Source: Candidatus Kuenenia stuttgartensis | GTDB lineage: Bacteria > Planctomycetota > Planctomycetia > Gemmatales > Gemmataceae | Length of the DNA stretch: 64,000 nucleotides | Direction: 5' to 3' | Assembly (NCBI GenBank): GCA_945875585.1 | Contig: CAMCLK010000015.1 | Span: 32,312-96,311, forward strand | Shown: positions 1 to 8,854 of the stretch, piece after piece | Layout of the letters: every line of letters begins with the position of its first letter | Numbering within the stretch: position 1 is the stretch's first letter | Notes under the pieces: model-generated | Told to the model about the DNA's origin: nothing | The model's database searches: none | The model's input: only the letters and a program-made list of their open reading frames with translations | Position numbers and translations under genes: made by a program

Positions 1-369
1 CCAGTGTATGAAGGCACCATGGACAACATCATAGGCATTGTTAACACAAAAGACCTTTTTTATGTCTTCAGTTTGAATGGTATTGTTATTCTGCAAGACG
101 CCCTCTATCCGACACTGTTCCTTGAAGTGGACATGCCTGTCACAGCAGCACTGAGGCGGTTCAAGCAAACACACCGCCACATGGGCATTGTGCGCGACGC
201 CGAGGGCAAAACCGTGGGGTTGCTCACACTGGAAGATGTGCTGGAAGAGATTGTTGGCGATATCGAGGATGAACACGACCGGCCATCGCAGGCGCGGCTT
301 CCAATTCAATCATTCCCGATGTCAGCCATCAAGAAACTGCAACCACCTGCCGGGCCAACCAAAAGCTAG
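1..369 (+). CDS. CBS-domain protein, CNNM/CorC-like (3' end only)
   Basis: This is the 3' part of a gene that starts left of the window; the frame is open from base 1 and stops with TAG at 367-369. The visible 122 residues contain the end of a tandem CBS module, with a typical last CBS helix (LLTLEDVLEEIVGDI) followed by an acidic stretch. That pattern is characteristic of DUF21-CBS membrane proteins of the CNNM/CorC/TlyC group, which bind nucleotides in the cytoplasm and act in divalent-cation handling. Only about 30 residues follow the CBS module, so the roughly 80-residue CorC_HlyC domain that usually closes these proteins appears to be absent. The membrane domain, if present, is outside the window. 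Family assignment is good; transport activity is inference. Confidence 0.75.
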   Translation, partial: PVYEGTMDNIIGIVNTKDLFYVFSLNGIVILQDALYPTLFLEVDMPVTAALRRFKQTHRHMGIVRDAEGKTVGLLTLEDVLEEIVGDIEDEHDRPSQARLPIQSFPMSAIKKLQPPAGPTKS

Positions 370-449
370 AAGTGCCCATCACACAATTCATGCAGTTTCA
401 ACGCCCCATGTCGCCATATTCCGGTTCGGGTTGTGGCATTCGATCGGCT

Positions 450-1628
450 TTAGTTGCGGGTCAACTTGAAGATCAGCACGACACCAAGAATAACCATCAG
501 CCCATCCGCGGCCCAAACCAGCGATACAATATCGAATTTTCCTTCCTTCGCCATCCCCGTGCCGCATAGCATCAACGGGTAATACAGAATGACAATGGGT
601 AGAAAGCATGTAATGAAGGCGCTGAGGAAGTCGCTGCGTGAAAACCAGATTCCTACCGGGCACCCCACCAGCACAAAGCAAAGGCAACCCAGACTAAGCG
701 CCGGTCTCATCTGCAACTCGACATTCAGGAAGGCGATCTGCTGGTTTTCGTGCTTAAGGCGCCCTTCCAGGTTTTTGACATGCTGCGCGGCATCCGGCGC
801 GGCGGCAGCACGTGTGGCGACAATTTCGGATTCAGTCTTCTCCGTGGCCTCTCCCCACTCCCGCCGTTTTTCCAGAATCTCTTTCCATGTCATGTCGCGG
901 GCGCGCCTGTTGGCATCGCTGTTCATGTTACCTGGTAGTGGGACCTCCCAGACACGGTCCTCGAAGTACCCGCGCGAGCCGTCTTCCGTGGTGGCCACGC
1001 CATGGCGCATGTGAATGAGCACCATTTTGCGGGCCATGTTCACCCGGAGATTGGCTTCGCGTGCCTGCGCCACGACATCGACCATGCCCTTGGCATCGCG
1101 CCTTTTGAATGTCGGATACAAAAGCTTGCGGCCCTGCACGCCCTTTACAAACATGGCATAGGGCAATTGTGCATGGGAAAGCATGCCTTGCTTACGTAGC
1201 ACCGTGTAAAGAAGCTCCTCGGCATCGTGAAATGCCATCGCCCGCAGCAGATGGTGCGTGTAGGGAATGATCCTGTAGTACAGCCCCATGGTCACCACGC
1301 TCATCAATGCCCCCAAAACCAGGGCAGGCATGACCACGGAAATCAGGTTCACCCCGGCTGCCTTGATGGCAAGGATTTCGTTATCCGCCGCCAAACGGCC
1401 GTAGACAACACACACGGCAAACAGCGTGGTGGCAGGAAGCGTGTAGGGGAGCGTGCTGGGAACTAGCAGGGGAATGGCGGCAAGGATCTGGCCCGGCCCC
1501 AAGCCTTGCTGGGTTGCCTCGGCCACAATGCCGGCCATGAGCAAAATGCCCGTGATGGCCAACAAAGCCACCGCGAAGACCCGCGTGAGGTCCCAGAAGA
1601 TCATCCGGAAAAGTATGCCGCCGAACAT
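450..1628 (-). CDS. LptF/LptG-family permease (YjgP/YjgQ)
   Basis: The product is 392 residues, close to the usual LptF/LptG length. These proteins form the membrane part of the LptB2FG ABC transporter that extracts lipopolysaccharide from the inner membrane and pushes it to LptC. The layout fits: three hydrophobic helices in the first ~125 residues, a soluble periplasmic middle region, and three more helices in the last ~90 residues. It starts 34 bases downstream of the stop of the large AsmA-like gene on the same strand, so the two probably form an envelope-lipid operon. Only one of the two paralogous subunits is here, so its partner and LptB must be encoded elsewhere. I cannot tell LptF from LptG. 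The function implies an outer membrane with LPS-like lipid. Confidence 0.85.
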   Translation of the reverse strand: MFGGILFRMIFWDLTRVFAVALLAITGILLMAGIVAEATQQGLGPGQILAAIPLLVPSTLPYTLPATTLFAVCVVYGRLAADNEILAIKAAGVNLISVVMPALVLGALMSVVTMGLYYRIIPYTHHLLRAMAFHDAEELLYTVLRKQGMLSHAQLPYAMFVKGVQGRKLLYPTFKRRDAKGMVDVVAQAREANLRVNMARKMVLIHMRHGVATTEDGSRGYFEDRVWEVPLPGNMNSDANRRARDMTWKEILEKRREWGEATEKTESEIVATRAAAAPDAAQHVKNLEGRLKHENQQIAFLNVELQMRPALSLGCLCFVLVGCPVGIWFSRSDFLSAFITCFLPIVILYYPLMLCGTGMAKEGKFDIVSLVWAADGLMVILGVVLIFKLTRN

Positions 1629-1661
1629 GCCATGCGCCTCTTCAAATGAGTCTGGTGTCTC

Positions 1662-4600
1662 TCAGGGTTGTCGCGACTCGACAAACCGCCTGAGCGGATC
1701 GTTGAGGGCTGGCAGCAGCTCCTTGTCGAACCGAAGATTGCCCGGTTTGCCTCGGACACGCAATGTCAATAATTGGTTGGAGACCGCCTTGGGTATTTCA
1801 TCGACAACAGCGGGCAGCAACTGGTTGAGACGCGCCAGATCAACGTGAAAATCGAGTCTGGTGTCTAGATCTTCGAGTCCCACCGTGCCTGTACCACGGA
1901 GGCTGATGGCATTTCCAAACAGATCGAGTCTTTGGAACTGCACCTGTGCCCCCTCTACGGTGTACCGCGCCCGTGCCTGCTCGAAGGCGGTACGGTCGGG
2001 AACCCGCAACCCCAGCGCCTTGACGAGGTCAAGGAAGACTGGAAGCTGATACATGCGAGCTTGAGGCACGTCAAGCGCGCCTTCGCCGCGCAGGCTTCCC
2101 AAGTCGTGGACTTCCCCTCCCAGTCTCAGCCAGGCGTGGCCTAGTCCTTGAATTTCAGACGAGTCGATGCGGTTGTGCGCCGCTGCTTGGGCCAGATTGA
2201 CCCGGGTTGCGCGCAGGTCGAGTTCAAAACGCGGCCGGGCGGAAAATTCAACACGCCCCTGCCCGCCAATGACACCGCCAAATATTTCCCCCTGAAGGTC
2301 CCAAAAACGCAAGGTGTCCGGGGTATCGGCGCGGACTTCGAAACGGGCGCGCCCCGGAGAAACCGGTTGGCCCCCCGCTAGGGCCCGCTCCATAACTGCT
2401 TGCCCTGCAAGCGATTCCATCGCGTGGCCATTGTACTTGCCTTGGCAAGCAACCGTTCCGGTCATCTGCGAAAACTCAAGGCCTGCCTTGATGCTGGCCC
2501 CATCCAAACGAGCCGTACCTTCCCAATCAACCACTGGCGATGGCCCCGAGTCGGGATTCGATTCAATGCCCAGCGCGCCAGACAACCAGACGGGATCTTT
2601 CAGTCCTATAGCCTGAACCGCGCGGCGTGGTCCGGGAGACAGTGCGGCAATAAGTTCGTCGTCGAGTACGAGCGGCGAGGCCTCGATCTTCTCCAACCGG
2701 GCACGGTACCCGCCATCTTGCCTTAGCTGAATGACCCCTTCAGCCGCCTTCACCCGGCTGACCCCGCGCTTGAAGGCGAGATCACGGATGTGGACACGGT
2801 CTTTGGAGTAGCGGCAGACCATTTGAACGTCTTCAATTTGGCATGGCAGAAATTTTGGAGTCATAGTGGCGCCACGAAGCGCCACTTCGGCCAGAACTTC
2901 CGGAATTGGCACCATTTTGCGCGTCACGTCCGCGTCGAAGCCCAGCCTGCCGGAAAGCCCCAAGGCCCTCACCGCGTCTCCCAGCAATCCACGTTCGGAA
3001 ACGCCCTGGGCCACAAGGGCCGTGCGCAATTCTTCCCCTGCAGGAATGTTTTCTCCCCGAAGAACAAGGCGGAAACCGCCCGTACTTCCCTGATCAGTAA
3101 CATCACGACCAGCAGCCCGAATGGTTCCGCCTTTGTGCTCGCCTGCAAAATCGCGGCACTCCCAACCATCGGGACGCACTTCAATGGTTCCCCGAACATT
3201 ACTTAATGGAAGCGGAAAAGCGTCGTGTCGAAGCGAGGTTCCCGATACGCCAACAACATATTTATTGGCGCACAGCGTATTTCCCGGCTCTCGCATCAAC
3301 CCCGCATCAACATCAACAGAACCGCCTTCCGGATGAAACTGCGCCGCAATGGCATCGTATGGAGATGGTATTGCGGCAAGTAGCTCCCGATTCAGGGGTA
3401 TACCCTTGGCGGTCAACGACATATTGATGCCCCAGGCACCCGGATGGAGTTTCAGATTACCTGTTACCGATAATGGCGCACCCGACGCCTTCCCTTGCAT
3501 GTCCACCGAAATATTCGACGGAGTGGGACCACGCAATTCAGCGCGCACCAATCCGGAAGCATCTGTAAATGGATAGGGAAAGTGAAGGAATGTGCCGCGC
3601 GCGCCGCGCGGCCGCACCTCGATAACATCGCGTGTTGTGCCGCTTGAAGCACCCGCCACCAGCTCGTGCCTATAACTGATATCTGCGGTTCCAGAAGGTT
3701 TGAACATTGTTTCGATAACGGGACACGGCCAAGGGCACCGCGACAGCACACCAGAAGCAGCGACCATATCTGAGCATTCGATGCCCCAAGTCCCCTCTAG
3801 GCGCGCTACATCTGTCCATGCGGCACCGGTGGGCGGGCCAACATCGTTCGCGCGGGCTTCCAACCGGCCGTTGCCAGTAGTTCCCTTAAGGCTTAACGAT
3901 TTCAGCCTCCCACCAGAGACGACAGCGTTACCATTCATCGACTTCACAGGCCACGGCAGCATGGGGACAGAGAGCTCAACATCGCGGACAGCAATAGTTG
4001 CCTTCCACTGCCCTGCGCCCAAGGCTTCCATGCTTTCGCCTTCCAGAATGACCGAAGCCATTCCGGAAACAACCCGCAATTGTCCGCTGATGTTTTCAGG
4101 CAGAAACGCCATCAGCAACTCGTTCGTATCCAGCCCGAGGACAATTTCTGGAATCTCCACCCTGCATGTCCAGCCATCACCTTGGCGTTGGTGAGACCAA
4201 GTCAGGCGCACAGGGCCCAACAGGTCGCTGGTACCGTTGGCTTCAACGCGCAGCTTACCGGGCGGATCATTCATGGCCAGCAGGGATAGGTCACGTATTT
4301 CCAAGCCTAACGGAGCACGGGCTGATGCGCGGGATGGGCCGTGATCCTCAATCAGCAAACTACCGCGTTCGACAACAATGGTTGGAAATCCTGCCAGATC
4401 GAGCCCACCACCGCCCTGAAGGCTCGTCAAATTCCAAATACCATCGCGGCCACGTACTAATTTCATGCGCGGACCTTTGAGCTCCGCCTTACGTATGGCC
4501 AGCGTTCCTTCTATCAACTGTTCCTTGTCGTGATAAAGAACAGCCAGTGGCACATGAAAGAAATCGGTGCGCGCCAAGTCGTTGCGCTTCGACAGGCGCA

Positions 4601-4841
4601 GATCGCGCAAGGTGATGCCACCCAGAAGTCGCATGCTTGCCGATTCCAAATCCACCTGAGCGGCGGGCAAGCCACGTTGGATTTCCTGCACCACCGCCTC
4701 GCGCAGCAACCCCGGACTTGTCCAGGCCCAGAAGAGAGAACCAATGGTGGCAGCAAGTCCGAGGAGTCCAAAGACCAACCCCCGGACCACCCAGCTCTTC
4801 CAGACTCGCTCCGGACGCCTGCGCATACCCAGTGTGCCCAT
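1662..4841 (-). CDS. AsmA/YhdP-like inner-membrane-anchored protein
   Basis: A 1059-residue protein with one N-terminal membrane helix (about residues 17-39) preceded by basic residues. The rest is predominantly short beta-prone segments with repeated phrases of the type 'G-x-L-x-G-x-G-x-V', as in AsmA, YhdP and TamB proteins. Members of this superfamily form long hydrophobic grooves that bridge the periplasm and move phospholipid to the outer membrane. The C-terminal ~200 residues, around 'LRLGGEVHDLGSLRGEG' and 'FDVH-type' strands, resemble the AsmA_2 region. It lies directly upstream of an LptF/G gene, which suggests linked expression of lipid-export functions. The ATG at 4839-4841 is preceded by a divergent intergenic space shared with an esterase gene. 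The exact subfamily and substrate are not determined by sequence alone. Confidence 0.7.
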   Translation of the reverse strand: MGTLGMRRRPERVWKSWVVRGLVFGLLGLAATIGSLFWAWTSPGLLREAVVQEIQRGLPAAQVDLESASMRLLGGITLRDLRLSKRNDLARTDFFHVPLAVLYHDKEQLIEGTLAIRKAELKGPRMKLVRGRDGIWNLTSLQGGGGLDLAGFPTIVVERGSLLIEDHGPSRASARAPLGLEIRDLSLLAMNDPPGKLRVEANGTSDLLGPVRLTWSHQRQGDGWTCRVEIPEIVLGLDTNELLMAFLPENISGQLRVVSGMASVILEGESMEALGAGQWKATIAVRDVELSVPMLPWPVKSMNGNAVVSGGRLKSLSLKGTTGNGRLEARANDVGPPTGAAWTDVARLEGTWGIECSDMVAASGVLSRCPWPCPVIETMFKPSGTADISYRHELVAGASSGTTRDVIEVRPRGARGTFLHFPYPFTDASGLVRAELRGPTPSNISVDMQGKASGAPLSVTGNLKLHPGAWGINMSLTAKGIPLNRELLAAIPSPYDAIAAQFHPEGGSVDVDAGLMREPGNTLCANKYVVGVSGTSLRHDAFPLPLSNVRGTIEVRPDGWECRDFAGEHKGGTIRAAGRDVTDQGSTGGFRLVLRGENIPAGEELRTALVAQGVSERGLLGDAVRALGLSGRLGFDADVTRKMVPIPEVLAEVALRGATMTPKFLPCQIEDVQMVCRYSKDRVHIRDLAFKRGVSRVKAAEGVIQLRQDGGYRARLEKIEASPLVLDDELIAALSPGPRRAVQAIGLKDPVWLSGALGIESNPDSGPSPVVDWEGTARLDGASIKAGLEFSQMTGTVACQGKYNGHAMESLAGQAVMERALAGGQPVSPGRARFEVRADTPDTLRFWDLQGEIFGGVIGGQGRVEFSARPRFELDLRATRVNLAQAAAHNRIDSSEIQGLGHAWLRLGGEVHDLGSLRGEGALDVPQARMYQLPVFLDLVKALGLRVPDRTAFEQARARYTVEGAQVQFQRLDLFGNAISLRGTGTVGLEDLDTRLDFHVDLARLNQLLPAVVDEIPKAVSNQLLTLRVRGKPGNLRFDKELLPALNDPLRRFVESRQP

Positions 4842-4968
4842 TCTGACTTGTATTTGAGGCTACTTCTGCCAATCCGACCCTTTAGTCTTGGGATGGCACC
4901 TTGGTCAATGGCAACGGCTAGGCTCGCATGCTAGAACAACGTGGGAAGTCACCCGGGAGGAATTCAAC

Positions 4969-5844
4969 GTGCTTAGTTTGGCTGCTTTTATTTGTTTGGC
5001 ATCTGCGGGGCAAACCCCGCCTGTCTCGGCCACAATCCCCCTCTGGACCGGGAAACCACCGGGCGACACCAAAACCTTGGAACCGGAACGCGACACTTCT
5101 GGTCCGAATGGCCGCAACGTTGCTGGCAAACCAGTGATTCGGCTAGGCAACGTCTCCACGCCTGCCTTGGTTGTTTACAAACCTGAAAAACCGAACGGCG
5201 CTTCCGTGGTGATTTGTCCAGGAGGCGGCCACCAGATTCTGGCGTGGGACCTTGAAGGCACGGAAGTGGCAGAATGGCTCAACCGACTGGGTGTGACGGC
5301 ATTTGTTTTGAAGTACCGAGTTCCATTCCGAGATCCATCCATGCGGTACCGCGCGGCGGTGCAAGATGCGCAACGCGCCATCAGCCTGATACGCTCGCGG
5401 GCAGGTGAATGGAATCTCGATACCAAGCGGATTGGCATACTCGGATTTTCCGCCGGTGGTGAAACCGCGGCACTGGCAACGCTGCTGAACGATCGCCTGT
5501 ACGAAGCGACCGACGCGGCGGACAAACAGCCTTACCGCGCAGATTTTGCCGTGCTGGTTTACCCCGCCTATCTGGCTAACAAGGAGGGCACAGCCTTGCA
5601 GCCACACGTGACTTTACCGAAGGATTGCCCTCCCTTTTTACTCATTCACGCCGCTGATGATCCCGTTACGTCTGACAGCAGCTTGTTGCTGTTTCAGGCG
5701 CTGAAAAGAGCCAAGGTTCCGGCAGAATTGCACATATTCGCGAGCGGTGGACACGGTTACGGCCTCCGCCCCACCGAAGCTGCCGTGACGCGATGGCCCA
5801 AATTGGCCGAAGATTGGCTCAAACCGCAAATGACCAGCCGATAA
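4969..5844 (+). CDS. secreted alpha/beta-hydrolase (acetyl-esterase-like)
   Basis: A 291-residue secreted hydrolase. I chose GTG 4969 because GGAGG at 4956-4960 lies eight bases upstream and this start gives an immediate signal peptide ending near 'SAGQTPP'; an earlier in-frame ATG at 4888 lacks both. The hydrolase signatures are visible: an oxyanion-hole stretch CPGGGH, the nucleophile elbow GFSAGG, an acid residue in HAADDPVT and the catalytic histidine in SGGHGYG. This resembles the BD-FAE/acetyl-xylan-esterase type (esterase lipase family, COG0657) that removes acetyl or feruloyl groups from plant polysaccharides. It stands alone on the plus strand, divergent from the AsmA-like gene. The substrate is inferred; general esterase activity is likely. 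Confidence 0.8.
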   Translation: MLSLAAFICLASAGQTPPVSATIPLWTGKPPGDTKTLEPERDTSGPNGRNVAGKPVIRLGNVSTPALVVYKPEKPNGASVVICPGGGHQILAWDLEGTEVAEWLNRLGVTAFVLKYRVPFRDPSMRYRAAVQDAQRAISLIRSRAGEWNLDTKRIGILGFSAGGETAALATLLNDRLYEATDAADKQPYRADFAVLVYPAYLANKEGTALQPHVTLPKDCPPFLLIHAADDPVTSDSSLLLFQALKRAKVPAELHIFASGGHGYGLRPTEAAVTRWPKLAEDWLKPQMTSR

Positions 5845-6042
5845 TCGGCAGGCCAGCACCACATGGCAATGGGCTGCAAGTGCCGCAGCCATTCCTAAGC
5901 CGTGAGAGATGATACCCCAACCATGAATTTCCCAAGGTGCCGTTGGATATTACGCTCCTTGGGAAAAGTCTGGTCCACAACCTTTGCTCGTTGCTTACAA
6001 AAGTCCTTCGAATCGACCAACCAACCGCCACGGACCCTTTCC

Positions 6043-7335
6043 ATGATTCCTCAGTTCGGCCAGATTCACCAGCACCACCAACAACCCGAAGTCACGGATG
6101 TCTGCGCAGCAACCACGAAGGCTTGGCAGGACTCGTCCGTCGCCGCGCGCCTCCGCCCAGGCCAGTCGGTCGCTGTTGCCGTGGGAAGCCGAGGCATTGT
6201 TGGTTTGCAGTCCATGGTGAAAGCCACACTGGCATTTCTTGCGGAAAAAGGCTGCAAACCGTTCATTGTTTCAGCCATGGGAAGCCATGGCGGCGCTACA
6301 GCCAAAGGCCAACGCGAACTGCTGGCAGAATACGGCATCAGCGAATCTGCCTTGGGAGTTCCGGTCAAATCCGACATGGATAGCGCTGTTATTGGCACCA
6401 ACAGTTGGGGCGAGCCTGTTTACTGGGACAAAAACGCACTCGCCGCCGATGTGGTCCTCACCATTTCCAGAATCAAGCCGCACACGGATTTTCGTGGCAC
6501 GTTTGAAAGCGGCGTCCTCAAAATGCTGGTGATTGGACTGGGGAAGCGCGAAGGGGCATCTCAGCATCACCGGTGGGGCTTCAAAGGCCTCCGCGACATG
6601 ATGCCCGAAACAGCCCGGGTGATTCTGGACAAAACTCCATTCCAGGCAGGCTTGGCCATTCTTGAGAATGCGCGCGAGCGTACCGCCCGATTGGAAGTGA
6701 TCGATCGCGCTGACCTTTTCAAGCGTGAACCAGAGATGCTGGAAGAAGCACGAACGCTCATGGGGCGCTTACCATTCGACCAACTTGACCTGCTGATCGT
6801 TGGAGAACTGGGCAAAAATTACTCTGGCGCGGGTATCGATCCTAATGTTGTTGGACGGTTGCTGATTGAAACCCAACCTGAAGATCCCAAGCCTTGCATC
6901 ACACGCATGTGCTGTCTCGACATATCTCCAGAAAGCCATGGAAACGGAACTGGTGTGGGGATTGCCGATCTCACCACCGACCGCCTGCTGGCAGCCATCG
7001 ATCCCGTGCCGTTCCGCATGAACAATCTCACGGCGTGCTTTTTGTGGCGTTCCAAGCTTCCGCTCGGGTTCCCCAATGACCAAAGCTGCATCGAACAGGG
7101 CATTATAACCTCTTGGCAGCCACGGCTTGAAGAGTTGCGGATTGCCATCATTCCCAACACGCTGGAGCTTGAAACACTTTGGGTTAGCCCAAAACTATGG
7201 GAAGAATCGGCAAACAAATCTTTCCTGAAGCGCCATGGTGCATTGAGCGCGTTGCCATTTGATGACCATGGCAATCTCCTACAAGAACACCTGTTCCCAA
7301 CCAGCGTTCGAGGCCGTCGAGTAGCTCATTCCTGA
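6043..7335 (+). CDS. LarA-like (DUF2088-type) protein
   Basis: A protein of about 430 residues that resembles the N-terminal catalytic domain of nickel-dependent lactate racemase and related DUF2088/DUF362-like proteins. Visible motifs are 'VAVGSRGI', 'SAMGSHGG', 'ISRIKPHTDFRG' and 'SGVLKMLVIGLGKREGA', the last carrying the lysine-rich loop that in LarA meets the pincer nucleotide. The frame is open further upstream (ATG codons at 5902 and 5923), but the protein-like sequence begins around MIPQFGQI, so ATG 6043 is preferred; the upstream extension is Trp/Arg-rich and unlike the family. A LarE homologue lies 33 kb away in this window, so use of the nickel-pincer cofactor is conceivable. The substrate is unknown, and racemase activity is not shown by sequence. 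Confidence 0.65.
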   Translation: MIPQFGQIHQHHQQPEVTDVCAATTKAWQDSSVAARLRPGQSVAVAVGSRGIVGLQSMVKATLAFLAEKGCKPFIVSAMGSHGGATAKGQRELLAEYGISESALGVPVKSDMDSAVIGTNSWGEPVYWDKNALAADVVLTISRIKPHTDFRGTFESGVLKMLVIGLGKREGASQHHRWGFKGLRDMMPETARVILDKTPFQAGLAILENARERTARLEVIDRADLFKREPEMLEEARTLMGRLPFDQLDLLIVGELGKNYSGAGIDPNVVGRLLIETQPEDPKPCITRMCCLDISPESHGNGTGVGIADLTTDRLLAAIDPVPFRMNNLTACFLWRSKLPLGFPNDQSCIEQGIITSWQPRLEELRIAIIPNTLELETLWVSPKLWEESANKSFLKRHGALSALPFDDHGNLLQEHLFPTSVRGRRVAHS

Positions 7336-7440
7336 CGTTTGCACGGGTTGTAGCGTCCGAATTGGTTGCCTACCGAATGAAAAAACGGCTTTCCCTCAAG
7401 TTTCCTTGACCTGACTCGAGGCAGAGGGAATAAGCCTTCA

Positions 7441-7466
7441 GGGTCCGGTAGGTCCGGGACCCTCGA
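7441..7466 (+). other. hairpin upstream of thioredoxin lipoprotein
   Basis: GGGTCC at 7441-7446 can pair with the GGACCC shortly downstream, just 5' of the GTG start at 7487. It lies in the 150-base gap after the LarA-like gene. It may be part of the 5' leader of the lipoprotein gene or a weak terminator; there is no T-run. Function is unproven. Confidence 0.3.
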
Positions 7467-7486
7467 CCTTTTAGAGACGATGGCCC

Positions 7487-8854
7487 GTGACGCGCAACCG
7501 CTGGTTGATTGGCGTATCGTTGAGCGTGGTTCTGGTAGGGTGCGTTGGTTCGGGGCAAAAGGCCCCGCCCGGCAGCCCACCCGGCCTAGGCTCAACCGCG
7601 CCTCCCCCTGCTTGGCCACCTGGTGGACCAAGTCGCCCTTCGGGAATGGCGCCTCCGCCCGGTTCCGGGCTAACCAAAACATCCGCACAGGCTGAAGCCG
7701 CCAGTGGATTGCTGGCAGGACAGGTTTTAGACCGCCTGAACAGACGCCCCGCTGGAGCTGCCATTCAGGTGGTAGACCTTCAGGAAGTACCGGGCAACGC
7801 CACCGGAGCACGCATTGAAGTTTCCGCCGACTCGAAAGGTTATTTCATTATTCAGGGTCTGAAACCAGGCCGCTCCTACCAGTTGATTGCCCGGCAGAAA
7901 GACGGAACCCGTCTGTTCAGCGGAACGGTGGTTGCTCGGCCGCCCGATCCACGCCTAACGATATTTGTCGCTGAAGATCTGGCGGGATCTGAAACGCCGC
8001 AACCGCCAGAACCAACGGTTCTACCCAATAAAAATATTCCCATCAAGCCACCGGCAGCGGCATTGCAGCCACCAGAAACCGGCCAGCCTATGGCTGCACC
8101 TGTTCCAATATCTGCGCCGCCTGCAAACGAGGTTGTACCCGCCCCCATTGCTCCGCTGCCAGCGGCACCACCGCCCGCCACCGCGCCGCTTGTGCAGCCG
8201 ACATCTCCGCCACCCGCGCAACCGGCCTCCAGCAACTCAGCCATCAAACCTGAGCGCATTGCCAGTTCCACAACGGCATTGGCCGCCGGTAGCCCAACTC
8301 TGAGCATTCCATCGGGAGGTATCGGACGCTCCAACGGGCCGTCACTCGACATGCCAGAGGCGACGGTGGCGCCTCCGGCATGCGTGTTGGTGGGTAACCG
8401 TTTGGAAAGCTTGGTGCTGCGCGATCTCGACGGTCGCCCTTGGGATTTCAAAAAAGATCGTCGCGGCAAAGTGGTGCTGCTCGATTTCTGGTATTCCACG
8501 TGCAGACCGTGCCTGAACTCGATTCCAGATCTGGTGAAGCTGCAGGGAATGTACGAGCCGTTTGGGTTGCAGATTGTTGGCCTTGCCTACGAAAGCGGAT
8601 CGTTTGACGAGCAGGTTCGCAAGGTACGAGCGACCCAATCTAAGCTGCGCGTCAATTACATCAGCCTTCTGGGCGGAGGCGACACCTGCCCGGTGCGCCA
8701 GCAATTTGACGTGCAGTCGTTTCCCAGCTTGGTGCTAGTCGATGAGCAGGGGCGCATTTTGTGGCGCAGCCGAAAGGGGGAGGGCGTAAGCCGAAACGCC
8801 CTGGGCGAAGCTGAAACTGAAATTCGCAGGCGGCTGAACCTACCGAACAGGTAA
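7487..8854 (+). CDS. lipoprotein with TlpA-like thioredoxin domain
   Basis: A 455-residue envelope protein starting at GTG 7487, which gives a clean lipoprotein signal (MTRNRWLIGVSLSVVLVGC) with the lipobox cysteine at residue 19. After a short Pro/Gly-rich spacer, residues ~70-165 look like a carboxypeptidase-regulatory/CNA_B-like beta sandwich ('GYFIIQGLKPGRSYQL'). A long Pro/Ala-rich linker (~165-265) follows. The last ~150 residues form a TlpA/ResA-type thioredoxin fold with the redox motif STCRPC and a cis-Pro loop near 'VQSFPSLVLVDEQGRI'. Proteins of this kind reduce or exchange disulfides on exported proteins or act in cytochrome c maturation. It is isolated between the LarA-like gene and the convergent mtn operon. 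Electron donor and target are unknown. Confidence 0.8.
   Translation: MTRNRWLIGVSLSVVLVGCVGSGQKAPPGSPPGLGSTAPPPAWPPGGPSRPSGMAPPPGSGLTKTSAQAEAASGLLAGQVLDRLNRRPAGAAIQVVDLQEVPGNATGARIEVSADSKGYFIIQGLKPGRSYQLIARQKDGTRLFSGTVVARPPDPRLTIFVAEDLAGSETPQPPEPTVLPNKNIPIKPPAAALQPPETGQPMAAPVPISAPPANEVVPAPIAPLPAAPPPATAPLVQPTSPPPAQPASSNSAIKPERIASSTTALAAGSPTLSIPSGGIGRSNGPSLDMPEATVAPPACVLVGNRLESLVLRDLDGRPWDFKKDRRGKVVLLDFWYSTCRPCLNSIPDLVKLQGMYEPFGLQIVGLAYESGSFDEQVRKVRATQSKLRVNYISLLGGGDTCPVRQQFDVQSFPSLVLVDEQGRILWRSRKGEGVSRNALGEAETEIRRRLNLPNR

Noticed and set aside
7876..8499. A 207-codon Gly/Ala-rich minus-strand frame
   Set aside because: Reverse reading of the Pro/Ala-rich linker of the thioredoxin lipoprotein, a usual artefact of such sequence.
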